Below, in pieces: positions 16,605 to 24,156 of a DNA stretch of 64,000 nt (position 1 is the first letter of the stretch; every line of letters begins with the position of its first letter). The notes under the pieces are model-generated. The model was not told the origin of the DNA. It made no database searches and saw only the letters and a program-made list of their open reading frames with translations. The position numbers and the translations under genes were made by a program. Source of the stretch: Scatavimonas merdigallinarum (lineage in GTDB: Bacteria > Bacillota > Clostridia > Oscillospirales > Acutalibacteraceae); NCBI GenBank assembly GCA_018713055.1, contig DVFW01000018.1:89880-153879 (forward strand), in the 5' to 3' direction.

Positions 16605-16767
16605 ACCAAACCACCAAACCATAAAAAATAAACAAATAGTCGAATTTTTCTTTAAAAAAGCAATTTTTAATACTGCAAGTAATATTTTAGCAACATCTTC
16701 CGAAAATATCTACTGTAATTATTACTGAAATGCCGGCATGCATTTTTACATTTATTACAATTTTTTA

Positions 16768-16787
16768 CAACAATTTCAAAATTGTTG
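16768..16787. repeat. 9-bp perfect inverted repeat upstream of the CHAP gene
   Basis: CAACAATTT and AAATTGTTG are separated by 2 bases. It lies in AT-rich sequence (16623-16858) with no gene, about 165 bases upstream of the CHAP start, and could be an operator or a weak hairpin. Confidence 0.4.
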
Positions 16788-16858
16788 CAATTTAACCTGC
16801 ATTTTTATCTGCTTTATTACACAACACTCAACCATATATATGCTTTATTTTTAAAAAG

Positions 16859-16894
16859 AAACCGCCGTGCAGCGTTTTAACTGTACGGCGGTTT
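16859..16894 (-). terminator. Terminator of the hydrogenase operon
   Basis: A stem of AAACCGCCGT with ACGGCGGTTT (with CAG/CTG inside), downstream of the operon's last gene. Confidence 0.7.
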
Positions 16895-16920
16895 GTAAAA
16901 ACAATATATCAAAATTGTAA

Positions 16921-18348
16921 TTATTTTAAAACGCCAATTGCGTCCGATATGGTTTTCTCGTGTGCTTCCCTGCCATAAGCGTCCACCTGACTTTTATCCT
17001 TGGCACCGTGCGTCAGACAGCCGGCGCCGCCAATGCAGCCACCCGTGCAGGCCATCCCCTCAATAAAGTTGTTTGGCAGAACATTCTTGGAAGCCTTCAA
17101 AAGAGCTGCTCTGCACTCTTCTATCCCATCGCAGGAAATTGCCTTAAGTGTAAAATCCTCCAGCCCCTGTTCTTTCAGCCCTTGTGCTACGGCGTCTGCA
17201 AGACCGCCGCTTCTGGCAAAGATTCTTCCGTAATAAGAAGCATTGTCCAAAACATCCTCTTGTAAAATGGAAATATCAATATCACGGCTGTCAATTAACG
17301 CCTGCAGCTCTTCAAAGGTAATGACTGCATCAATATATGGGCGGACATGCTCCTGCTGAACCTCCATCTTCTTTGCCGTACAGGGGCCGATAAATACAAT
17401 CTTGGCTGTATTGTCTGATTCCTTGATATACTTTGCGATTGTCGCCATCGGTGAAAGATTATGGGAAATATGCTCCACCATAGATGGAAACTGTTTTTTG
17501 ATATAGTCAACAAAGGCCGGACAGCAGGAGCTGGTCAAAAATCCCTTTTCTGCAAGCTCCTTAGCTTCTGCATAGGCAACCATGTCTGCGCCGAGCGCCG
17601 CTTCGACCACGCTGAAAAAGCCCAGCTGCTTAATACCACTGACCACTTGCCCCAGCTTTGCATAACTAAACTGGCTGGATATTGACGGCGCCACAACAGC
17701 ATACAGTTTAAATTTACTGTTGTTTTCGCTCTGTTTGATCAGATCAATTACATCAAGGATAAAGGATTTGTCGTCAATTGCGCCAAACGGGCACTGATAG
17801 ACGCATGCGCCGCAGGATATACATTTATCATAATCAATAGAAGCAGCCTTTGTTTCTTCGTTCATCCCGATGGCCTTTACCTTACAGGCACGCACACACG
17901 GACGCTTATAGTTTGCAATTGCACTGTACGGGCAAACCTTGGCGCACATGCCGCATTCTACGCATTTAGATTTATCAATATGCGCTTTCTGCTTATCGTC
18001 AAATGTAATGGCGCCGCGCCTGCACACGTCTTCACAGCGGTGGGCGATACAGCCCCGGCAATCATCTGTGACGTTATAACCGCCCTCCGGGCACTCGTCG
18101 CAGGCAATGTCTATGACTTCGATAATATTCGGATTTTTTTTATTTCCGCCCGTTGCTATGCCTATGCGTTCGGCAACAATCGCACGCTCTTTATAAATAC
18201 AGCAGCGCATGGTCGGCTTGGGGCCTTTTACAATCACTTTTGCAATATCGTTAAAGCTTTCAAGCAGCGTGCCCTCAAACGCATGCCTTGCTACTTCCCG
18301 CAACACCTTATATTTAAGGTGCTGCACTTTCGTGTCAAACTTTCTCAT
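16921..18348 (-). CDS. [FeFe]-hydrogenase, group B-type
   Basis: 475 residues. The N-terminal part (about 75-190) carries several ferredoxin-type Cys clusters (CVECGMCAKVCPYSA, CISCGACVYQCPFGA and CRGCIAHRCEDVC). The H-cluster domain has L1 TSCCPAF (about 272-278), L2 IGPCTAKKMEV (about 320) and L3 EGMACTGGCIGGAG (about 430). The residue before L1 that is a proton-relay Cys in group A enzymes is Ala here (VEAALGA), as in group B. Catalytic H2 turnover is likely, direction unknown. The start at 18348 has AGGAAGG 8 bases upstream. It is the last gene of a four-gene operon with a sensory-type paralogue. Confidence 0.9.
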   Translation of the reverse strand: MRKFDTKVQHLKYKVLREVARHAFEGTLLESFNDIAKVIVKGPKPTMRCCIYKERAIVAERIGIATGGNKKNPNIIEVIDIACDECPEGGYNVTDDCRGCIAHRCEDVCRRGAITFDDKQKAHIDKSKCVECGMCAKVCPYSAIANYKRPCVRACKVKAIGMNEETKAASIDYDKCISCGACVYQCPFGAIDDKSFILDVIDLIKQSENNSKFKLYAVVAPSISSQFSYAKLGQVVSGIKQLGFFSVVEAALGADMVAYAEAKELAEKGFLTSSCCPAFVDYIKKQFPSMVEHISHNLSPMATIAKYIKESDNTAKIVFIGPCTAKKMEVQQEHVRPYIDAVITFEELQALIDSRDIDISILQEDVLDNASYYGRIFARSGGLADAVAQGLKEQGLEDFTLKAISCDGIEECRAALLKASKNVLPNNFIEGMACTGGCIGGAGCLTHGAKDKSQVDAYGREAHEKTISDAIGVLK

Positions 18349-18407
18349 TCCATATGCCTTCCTTTCCAAAAGAAGCGTTCTGCGGCGGTCGCCGCAGCTG
18401 CAATGTA

Positions 18408-19580
18408 TTAAAAATAGCTGACTTTTATACGTTTCCCCATCTTTTTTAACGCTTCGCTCAATTCTTCGATCAGACGCATTTTGATGTTAAAGCTGATTGG
18501 AAGATTGGGATTTTGATGCGCCGGGTTTACTGCGCGGCCTACATAAAAATTAATGTCGGTCGCTTCCTCAAACAGCAGCCTGGATATTTGGGAAGCGCCG
18601 TCAAGCTTAAAGCTCCAGTCGGAATACAGCTCGTTGCTTTCCAGGTAGCTTTTTGCATAGGTCAAAACACGGCTGATTGTAATAACGCCTTCTGTGACAA
18701 GATCGACACCTTCAATTTTCGCAGTGGGCGGGATTTCAGGGTCCAGATAATCCAGCACGGTGTCTACAGGCTTGCCCAGATATTTTGCCGCAAGGCTTGA
18801 GGTCGTCCCGCCGCAGACAATGTGTTTGCCCTCTTTTGCAAAAAAGAGGGCCATCATTTTGTTTACATCTTCCGGGTTGGAGGGCGGGCCGATCAACAGA
18901 TTTACCGGGCTGCGCCTGCGTATTTTAAGCGCGCCAACCGTAGTGTCGTCCCCGGGCTGGCCGGCGTACAGGCGGTCGCATTCGTCCAGCAACAGCGTGC
19001 AAAGCGTTTTTGCCGTATATTCGCTGTCATACATCTTTTCCATAAATTCCACAATATTATCCCGTTGCCAGCCAAAGTTCATGGTTTTTCCAACGCCTGC
19101 ATAGATGGCGCCGTCGCTCATTGCAAGAAACACATCGTTTTCCTGCAGAGTGATTTTTGACCTGTAAATGGTCTTTCCGCCAATTTCCATTGCAGTTTTG
19201 TCATATTCCACGTTCTTTCCGTCACGCAGAAAAATCACATGCGGGTTGTCATACTGGATGATTTCTGCCTCCTCGTTGTCGACCACGCGGAGGATCGTAA
19301 AGGTGGAATACGCAACCTTTCGGACCTCGCAAACCGGCAAGGTAGAGGCAATGGTGGAAACGCAATCTTCAATACTTAAGTTTTCGGCCATCATGGTGGA
19401 AATAATCTTCGACGTTAAAATCGCCAGAATATTGGCCTTCACACCGCTGCCAAGGCCATCGGCCAGCACCATAACAAAGCTGTTTTCCCCCTGGCCGACA
19501 ACCTCTACATGGTCACCGCAAAGCTGTTCGCCATGCTTGATCAGGCTGTGATACCCAATTTCCGTACAGAGATTATTCAT
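18408..19580 (-). CDS. SpoIIE/PP2C-type serine phosphatase with extra C-terminal domain
   Basis: 390 residues. The N-terminal ~220 form a SpoIIE/PP2C fold with the metal-binding acidic residues in LADGLGSG, MSDGAIYAG and PGDDTTVGAL. Residues about 230-390 (beginning VNLLIGPPSNPEDV) form a second domain I do not recognise, with a GGTTSS motif and a helical end rich in Lys. The gene overlaps the upstream sensor hydrogenase by 8 bases, indicating translational coupling. In group C hydrogenase loci such phosphatases are thought to pass the H2 signal to a regulator; that role is inference here. It is not the sporulation SpoIIE, which has an N-terminal membrane domain. Confidence 0.85.
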   Translation of the reverse strand: MNNLCTEIGYHSLIKHGEQLCGDHVEVVGQGENSFVMVLADGLGSGVKANILAILTSKIISTMMAENLSIEDCVSTIASTLPVCEVRKVAYSTFTILRVVDNEEAEIIQYDNPHVIFLRDGKNVEYDKTAMEIGGKTIYRSKITLQENDVFLAMSDGAIYAGVGKTMNFGWQRDNIVEFMEKMYDSEYTAKTLCTLLLDECDRLYAGQPGDDTTVGALKIRRRSPVNLLIGPPSNPEDVNKMMALFFAKEGKHIVCGGTTSSLAAKYLGKPVDTVLDYLDPEIPPTAKIEGVDLVTEGVITISRVLTYAKSYLESNELYSDWSFKLDGASQISRLLFEEATDINFYVGRAVNPAHQNPNLPISFNIKMRLIEELSEALKKMGKRIKVSYF

Positions 19581-21255
19581 TGCTCAAAGACTCCTTCAGC
19601 TTTGTTAATGCAATTTTGGTTTCCGCCGTGGTTTCACCTAAAAGCGAAGCAATTTCCTGTACAACGCGCATTTGCTTTTCTATAACCTTATCAGCAATTT
19701 CGACCGTGTTCTTGCTTATGGCTTCTTTTTCTTCTTTTTGTTTTTCTTCCTCGGTCACATCGCGCATGATGCTGATGATAATATGGAAGCTTTTGTCATA
19801 AAGGATAGATTCTTCCACATATTTATCATATTCTGCAAGGTAAACGCGTTTGTCGTGTACATTTTTTCCATCGTTTAAAACCTGCATATACGGCAGCGGG
19901 TCTAAAACCCGCACGACCGGTTCGTTGATAACGTCCTGCACCCTGCCAATATGCAAAATCTGGCGTGCTGCAGAATTGATTTGCTGAATCTCCAGGCTTT
20001 CATTTAAAACCATAATCGCATTGGGCGTGTTTTTAATGATCGTATCGGAAAACGACTCTGCCTTCTCAATCAAATATGGCAGGCACATGGTAAGGTTCGC
20101 CTTGCCAAAATAAACCGCAACGGCCTTTTCCCGGCAGGTGTTGTACCCACAGCTGCCGCAGTTGAGTTCGTCTTCCGGCTTTGTCTTCCCCATTTTGCGC
20201 AAAATTTCTTCAATCGCTTTATTGCCGGGCATCTGGTGGTGCAGCCCGATAAACGACATTTCCTTTTTCAACTGCGCGCGCTGAGGCATCGTAATAGCAA
20301 AATCGCGCGTTTTGGGTGCATAACGGTCTATAGACATAAAATCACGGACAGGCTCCATATGCGGTTTGTCCATTGCAGGCCCGCCTATACAGCTGCCGGC
20401 GCAGGCCGACATTTCAATAAAGCAATCGGACAACTTGCCGTTGATAATATCCTCCAGCGCATGCATACAATTTTCAACGCCGTCGATCACCATATAGCTG
20501 TAACGCTCGCTGTCGCAGGTCATAGAGCGCAGAATACCGCCAGATGTTGGGAACAGGCGCGCTTTACCACCCTGCTCGCAGTCTGGGATAGAGGTGTCAA
20601 ACACAACGTTTTCCTCCTGCATCCACTGCGTCAATTCCTCAAAGGTCAACACGCAATCGACAATTCCGCTATATTGGGCGGCTTCGTCCTTTTTAGAAAT
20701 ACACGGCCCGATAAAAACCGTATAAGCGTCTTTGTGCTCCTTTTTTATCTGTGCGCAATGCGCCTGCATAGGCGACAGAACCTTTGCAAGATACGGCAGC
20801 GCCTGTGGGTAATATTTTTGAATCAGTGTGTTGACCGTATGGCAGCAGGAAGAAATAATCACAGGGCTTTCACAGTCTGCAACCATATGCTCATATTCTG
20901 TTTTGACAATCGTTGCGCCCAACGCCGTTTCTTCCGCCCCGGCAAAACCGAGTTTTTTCATTGCTTCGGCAAAGGCAGTAATATGTACGCCCGCATAATT
21001 GGCGGCAAACGCCGGCGCTACGCTGACATACACTTCCTTACCGGTTGCAAGCAGCTCCTTTGCCCTTTCTACGTCGTTGCGGATTTGCTTTGCATTTTGT
21101 GGACATGCTACAAAGCACATGCCGCACAGAATGCATTCGTCTTCCACAATGTGCGCTTGATTATTTGTAAATTTAATGGACTTGACCGGACAGTGCCGTA
21201 TACATTTATAGCAATTTTTGCAATTGGACTTTTTCAACTGTATGCAGTTGCTCAT
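19573..21255 (-). CDS. Sensory-type [FeFe]-hydrogenase with PAS domain (group C/HydS-like)
   Basis: 560 residues. Order: two 4Fe-4S ferredoxin motifs (CKNCYKCIRHCP; CILCGMCFVACP), an H-cluster domain with degenerate motifs (L1 SSCCHTV 135-141, L2 IGPCISKK 182-189, L3 SACAGSC 293-299), an additional Cys motif CGSCGYNTC...C (366-391), a PAS domain (about 405-510, TIIKNTPNAIMVLNESLEI) and a C-terminal coiled-coil-like helix. Such proteins are considered H2 sensors, because PAS domains replace an electron-transfer partner. L1 lacks the usual Pro (His instead). It lies 38 bases after the 2Fe-2S gene and overlaps the phosphatase gene. Confidence 0.88.
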   Translation of the reverse strand: MSNCIQLKKSNCKNCYKCIRHCPVKSIKFTNNQAHIVEDECILCGMCFVACPQNAKQIRNDVERAKELLATGKEVYVSVAPAFAANYAGVHITAFAEAMKKLGFAGAEETALGATIVKTEYEHMVADCESPVIISSCCHTVNTLIQKYYPQALPYLAKVLSPMQAHCAQIKKEHKDAYTVFIGPCISKKDEAAQYSGIVDCVLTFEELTQWMQEENVVFDTSIPDCEQGGKARLFPTSGGILRSMTCDSERYSYMVIDGVENCMHALEDIINGKLSDCFIEMSACAGSCIGGPAMDKPHMEPVRDFMSIDRYAPKTRDFAITMPQRAQLKKEMSFIGLHHQMPGNKAIEEILRKMGKTKPEDELNCGSCGYNTCREKAVAVYFGKANLTMCLPYLIEKAESFSDTIIKNTPNAIMVLNESLEIQQINSAARQILHIGRVQDVINEPVVRVLDPLPYMQVLNDGKNVHDKRVYLAEYDKYVEESILYDKSFHIIISIMRDVTEEEKQKEEKEAISKNTVEIADKVIEKQMRVVQEIASLLGETTAETKIALTKLKESLSNE

Positions 21256-21293
21256 CGCTTACACCTCTTTACAAATAAAGCGAATTCCATACA

Positions 21294-21533
21294 CTATTTT
21301 TTTAAAATGTATTGATTGAACACTTCATCAAAATTTTCCTTGGAAACACCGCAGATAATTTCATCATCCACCTTTACAGAAACGCCCTGCGTACATTTTC
21401 CCAGGCAAAAAGCCGCGCTTAGCTCTACGTTGTCTTCCAGCCCGTTTTTCTTCAGGCGGTCCTTCATAAGCTGAATAATGTCATAAGAACCGCGCAAATG
21501 ACAGGAACTTCCTACACATACATACACTTTCAT
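21294..21533 (-). CDS. Thioredoxin-like [2Fe-2S] ferredoxin (NuoE/HydC-like)
   Basis: 79 residues. Cys ligands are in CVGSSCHLRGS and AFCLGKC, the four-cysteine pattern of thioredoxin-fold 2Fe-2S proteins related to NuoE. It would carry electrons to or from the hydrogenases encoded next. It is the first gene of the operon, with AAGGGGTG upstream of the start. A 5' UTR of about 178 bases precedes it, beginning just downstream of the Rex-controlled promoter. Confidence 0.88.
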   Translation of the reverse strand: MKVYVCVGSSCHLRGSYDIIQLMKDRLKKNGLEDNVELSAAFCLGKCTQGVSVKVDDEIICGVSKENFDEVFNQYILKK

Positions 21534-21687
21534 GCTTTCACCCCTTTTCGTGCGGATTCGGCTTGATTCTTCTGTCTTCTATTTTATCAGTTCTTTACCG
21601 GAAGTCAATGGAAATTGCAGACGGCTTTTGATGAAATTCCCGCGCTGCAACCGTTGATATATGTGGTACGGTTTGGCAAGCTGTCAT

Positions 21688-21705
21688 TTGTTAAAATATT
21701 AACAA
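21688..21705 (-). promoter_or_regulatory. Rex operator
   Basis: TTGTTAAAATATTAACAA matches the clostridial Rex consensus TTGTTAANNNNTTAACAA at every fixed base. It starts 12 bases downstream of the -10, covering about +6 to +23, the position for repression. Rex releases DNA when NADH/NAD+ is high and commonly controls fermentation and hydrogenase genes in Clostridia. Confidence 0.88.
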
Positions 21706-21717
21706 TCTTATGTAGAA

Positions 21718-21746
21718 ATCATACCATATGCATCGCGCCCTGTCAA
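21718..21746 (-). promoter_or_regulatory. Sigma-A promoter of the hydrogenase operon
   Basis: Minus strand: TTGACA (21746-21741), a 17-base spacer and TATGAT (21723-21718), with TG one base before the -10. An imperfectly placed inverted repeat CTGCCTG/CAGGCAG (21750-21772) lies just upstream of the -35. Confidence 0.85.
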
Positions 21747-21830
21747 GCTCTGCCTGCCTATCCGTCAGGCAGACGGCAACTTTTGGGTACATATATTTTT
21801 ACAAAGCTGCACTTGCAAATATATAAACTT

Positions 21831-22721
21831 TTATGGTATGCCGCTCAGGTCAAAATTGGGCACAAAACGCATATCGGCTGCTGTAAGCTCCTGCGTAAAA
21901 CCTGCAAGGTCAAGCGCAAACAGACAGTCCAGCACTTTTTGATATTCCCGCCTTGTAATTTTCCGGTTGATTTCCGGGTATTGCTGCGCCTTGCCACAGG
22001 GTATGTACTGTGCCATCAGGCTTACCAGCACCTGCCGTTGAAAATTCTCTTGCAAAAGGCCAAGCACTTCCATACTGTCTTTCGTGTGCATGGGCAGTAT
22101 TAAATGACGTACAACCGTGCCCTTTTGCAGCATGCCATCCGAAGCAAAGCAAGGCGGGCCTGTCTGCCGCACCATTTCGCGTATCGCCTGCAGAGCTGTT
22201 TCACGATAGCCCGGCGCGGAAGAATACCGCACGGAAAGCTGATCGTCTGCATATTTAAAATCCGGCAGATAAATGTCCACCGCACCCTCCAGCCGCTGCA
22301 GGCTTTCGACCGTTTCATATCCCGAACAATTATATACAACCGGGATATTCGGCCTATAAAGCGCAAGGCTTTCCAATACGGCATCTATATAATGGGAAGC
22401 GCTGACAAGGTTGATATTGTGTACGCCACCTTCTTCCAGCTTTTGGTAACAACGCGCAAGCGTTTGCGGCGTGACCTCCTGTCCATAGCCCTGCGCAGAT
22501 ATGCGGTAATTCTGGCAATAAACACAGCGCAGGACACAACCGCTGAAAAACACAGCCCCGCTGCCCTTTTTTCCGCTGATGCAAGGCTCTTCCCAGTAAT
22601 GGGGCGCTATTCGCGCGACCTTTGGAAGCGTTCCCGCTTTACAAAAACCGCTGCCGCTGTGTTCCCCCCTGTACGCGCCACAATTGCGCGGGCAGGCATG
22701 GCAGCTTTCTATAACCATCAT
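21831..22721 (-). CDS. Radical SAM protein, pyruvate formate-lyase-activase-like (PflX type)
   Basis: 296 residues. The radical SAM CX3CX2C motif is in SGCVLRCVYCQN, preceded by an N-terminal Cys cluster (SCHACPRNCGAYR). The region around INLVSASHY and YNCSGYETVE resembles the PflX/YgiQ-like uncharacterised PFL-activase relatives (PIRSF004869 type). It probably uses a 4Fe-4S cluster and SAM to make a radical or modify a partner; the target is unknown. No PFL-like gene is adjacent. It follows the deoxyinosine glycosylase by 15 bases, so the two are co-transcribed. Confidence 0.8.
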   Translation of the reverse strand: MMVIESCHACPRNCGAYRGEHSGSGFCKAGTLPKVARIAPHYWEEPCISGKKGSGAVFFSGCVLRCVYCQNYRISAQGYGQEVTPQTLARCYQKLEEGGVHNINLVSASHYIDAVLESLALYRPNIPVVYNCSGYETVESLQRLEGAVDIYLPDFKYADDQLSVRYSSAPGYRETALQAIREMVRQTGPPCFASDGMLQKGTVVRHLILPMHTKDSMEVLGLLQENFQRQVLVSLMAQYIPCGKAQQYPEINRKITRREYQKVLDCLFALDLAGFTQELTAADMRFVPNFDLSGIP

Positions 22722-22736
22722 ATTCCAAGCGCCCCT

Positions 22737-23237
22737 TTAAATATACTGCAAAATAACCCTGTATGCCTCCAATAGCTTTTCAAACGTATAAAAGCGGCAA
22801 TTGGCCGGGCTGGTGGACGGCAACGCTTTTGCATGCACACCGGTTTGCGGCAGGCAATACCGGTTATAAATACGATACGCCTTAGAACCCGTTGTAAAAA
22901 TTGCGCGGATGTCCGCTGCCTGTAGAATCTTTCCAATATCGTTTACAACGGGGTTTTTGATGCTGCCGTCGTCCGCACCCCGTATTTCACAGGATGCCAG
23001 TACGTCCCACAGCGCGATGCGGCGCGTTAACAAAAATTCCGTCCGTGCGGCGTTGGTATTTGGAATCGCACAGGAAAACAGCGTTGCAAGCACCTTCCAA
23101 AACCGGTTTTGCGGATGCCCGTAATAAAAACCGACTTCACGCGACTTAGGCGACGGCATCGTCCCAAGCAGCAAAATCCTGGAATGCCGATCAAAAACGG
23201 GCGGTATCGTGTGGATGACCGTTTGATTTTTCTGCAC
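22737..23237 (-). CDS. DNA-deoxyinosine glycosylase (HDG family, UDG superfamily)
   Basis: 166 residues. Family motifs are GTMPSPKSREVGFYYGHPQNRFW near the N-terminus and LPSTSPAN near the C-terminus. The family removes hypoxanthine, produced by adenine deamination, to start base-excision repair. The start is a GTG (23237) with AAGGAAGAG about 9 bases upstream. It lies between an acetyltransferase gene (40 bases upstream) and the radical SAM gene. Confidence 0.85.
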   Translation of the reverse strand: MQKNQTVIHTIPPVFDRHSRILLLGTMPSPKSREVGFYYGHPQNRFWKVLATLFSCAIPNTNAARTEFLLTRRIALWDVLASCEIRGADDGSIKNPVVNDIGKILQAADIRAIFTTGSKAYRIYNRYCLPQTGVHAKALPSTSPANCRFYTFEKLLEAYRVILQYI

Positions 23238-23277
23238 AAGCTTTCTCTTCCTTCAAAAGCGGTTTTCCGCATAATTT

Positions 23278-23847
23278 TTACTGATTTTGCTGTTTTTCAA
23301 TTTCTCTTACCGGCTTGCAGGGGTTCCCAACCGCAACCACTCCGGACGGAATATCTTTTACAACAACGCTGCCTGCGCCAATGACCGTGTTGTCCCCTAT
23401 TGTAACACCCGGCAAAATGGTAACGCCGCCCCCAATCCACACATTATTGCCGATTGTTACCGGCAGCGCGCTTTCTATCATCTGGTTGCGCGTTTCTACG
23501 TCCAGCGGATGTGTGGCTGTATAAATCCCAACGTTTGGCGCAATAAACACATGGTCTCCAATTTTCACCGGGGCACAATCCAATATAACACAATTATGGT
23601 TGGCATAAAAATGCTCACCCAGAGTGATGTTATAGCCGTAATCGCAATGGAAGGACTGTTCCATCCAGACAAATTCCCCCGTTTTGCCCAGAAGCTTTTT
23701 TAAAACGGATATTTTTTCCTCCTCCTGCGAAGGCTTGAGCGTATTGAAGATATAACACAGCTCCTTCGCGTGACGCCTATCCCGGGTCAGCTCTTCATCC
23801 ATCGGGTTATAAAGCATACTGTTGATCATTTTTTCTTTTTCTGTCAT
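23278..23847 (-). CDS. Maltose/galactoside O-acetyltransferase family (LbH hexapeptide)
   Basis: 189 residues. An N-terminal Mac domain (EKMINSMLYNPMDEELTRDR) is followed by a left-handed beta-helix of hexapeptide repeats, such as VTIGNNVWIGGGVTILPGVTIGDNTVIGAGSVVV. The catalytic His is in TATHPLD. It transfers acetyl from acetyl-CoA to sugar hydroxyls; the true acceptor is unknown. GAGGGATG precedes the start. It is probably the first gene of a unit with the glycosylase and radical SAM genes. A possible promoter is TTTACA-16-TTATAA at 23908-23881. Confidence 0.88.
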   Translation of the reverse strand: MTEKEKMINSMLYNPMDEELTRDRRHAKELCYIFNTLKPSQEEEKISVLKKLLGKTGEFVWMEQSFHCDYGYNITLGEHFYANHNCVILDCAPVKIGDHVFIAPNVGIYTATHPLDVETRNQMIESALPVTIGNNVWIGGGVTILPGVTIGDNTVIGAGSVVVKDIPSGVVAVGNPCKPVREIEKQQNQ

Positions 23848-24032
23848 TGTTCATCCCTCACAAAAAATCATTCCATTTACTTATAACACCGAAAAAAACA
23901 GATGTAAAGAGAACGGTTTATTTTCTCTTTTCTATACAAGAGGTTATTCAGAATTTTGTATAAAAAATTCTAAAATTTAAAACACGCTAAAGCTGTAAAT
24001 ATTTGCGGTTCTTACAAAGCCCGATACCAACA

Positions 24033-24071
24033 AAAAAGCCGGACAGAAGCATTTGCTGCTTTCGTCCGGCT
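24033..24071 (-). terminator. Terminator of the P-type ATPase gene
   Basis: Minus-strand hairpin GCCGGAC...GTCCGGC with AAGCA/TGCTT inside, followed by T6. The rest of the 23848-24156 gap shows only AT-rich sequence and the possible acetyltransferase promoter. Confidence 0.85.
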
Positions 24072-24156
24072 GCTGTTTTGCCCCGCTGTACAAAACGCAC
24101 AAGTGCTGCACACGCCCTGCTTTAAGCATGGAGACTTTCTATTTTCTGCATTTGGG

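Noticed and set aside
20236..21315. 359-residue open frame on the plus strand across the sensor hydrogenase
   Set aside because: It is antisense to a gene with clear Fe-S and PAS motifs, Cys/His-rich by base composition only.
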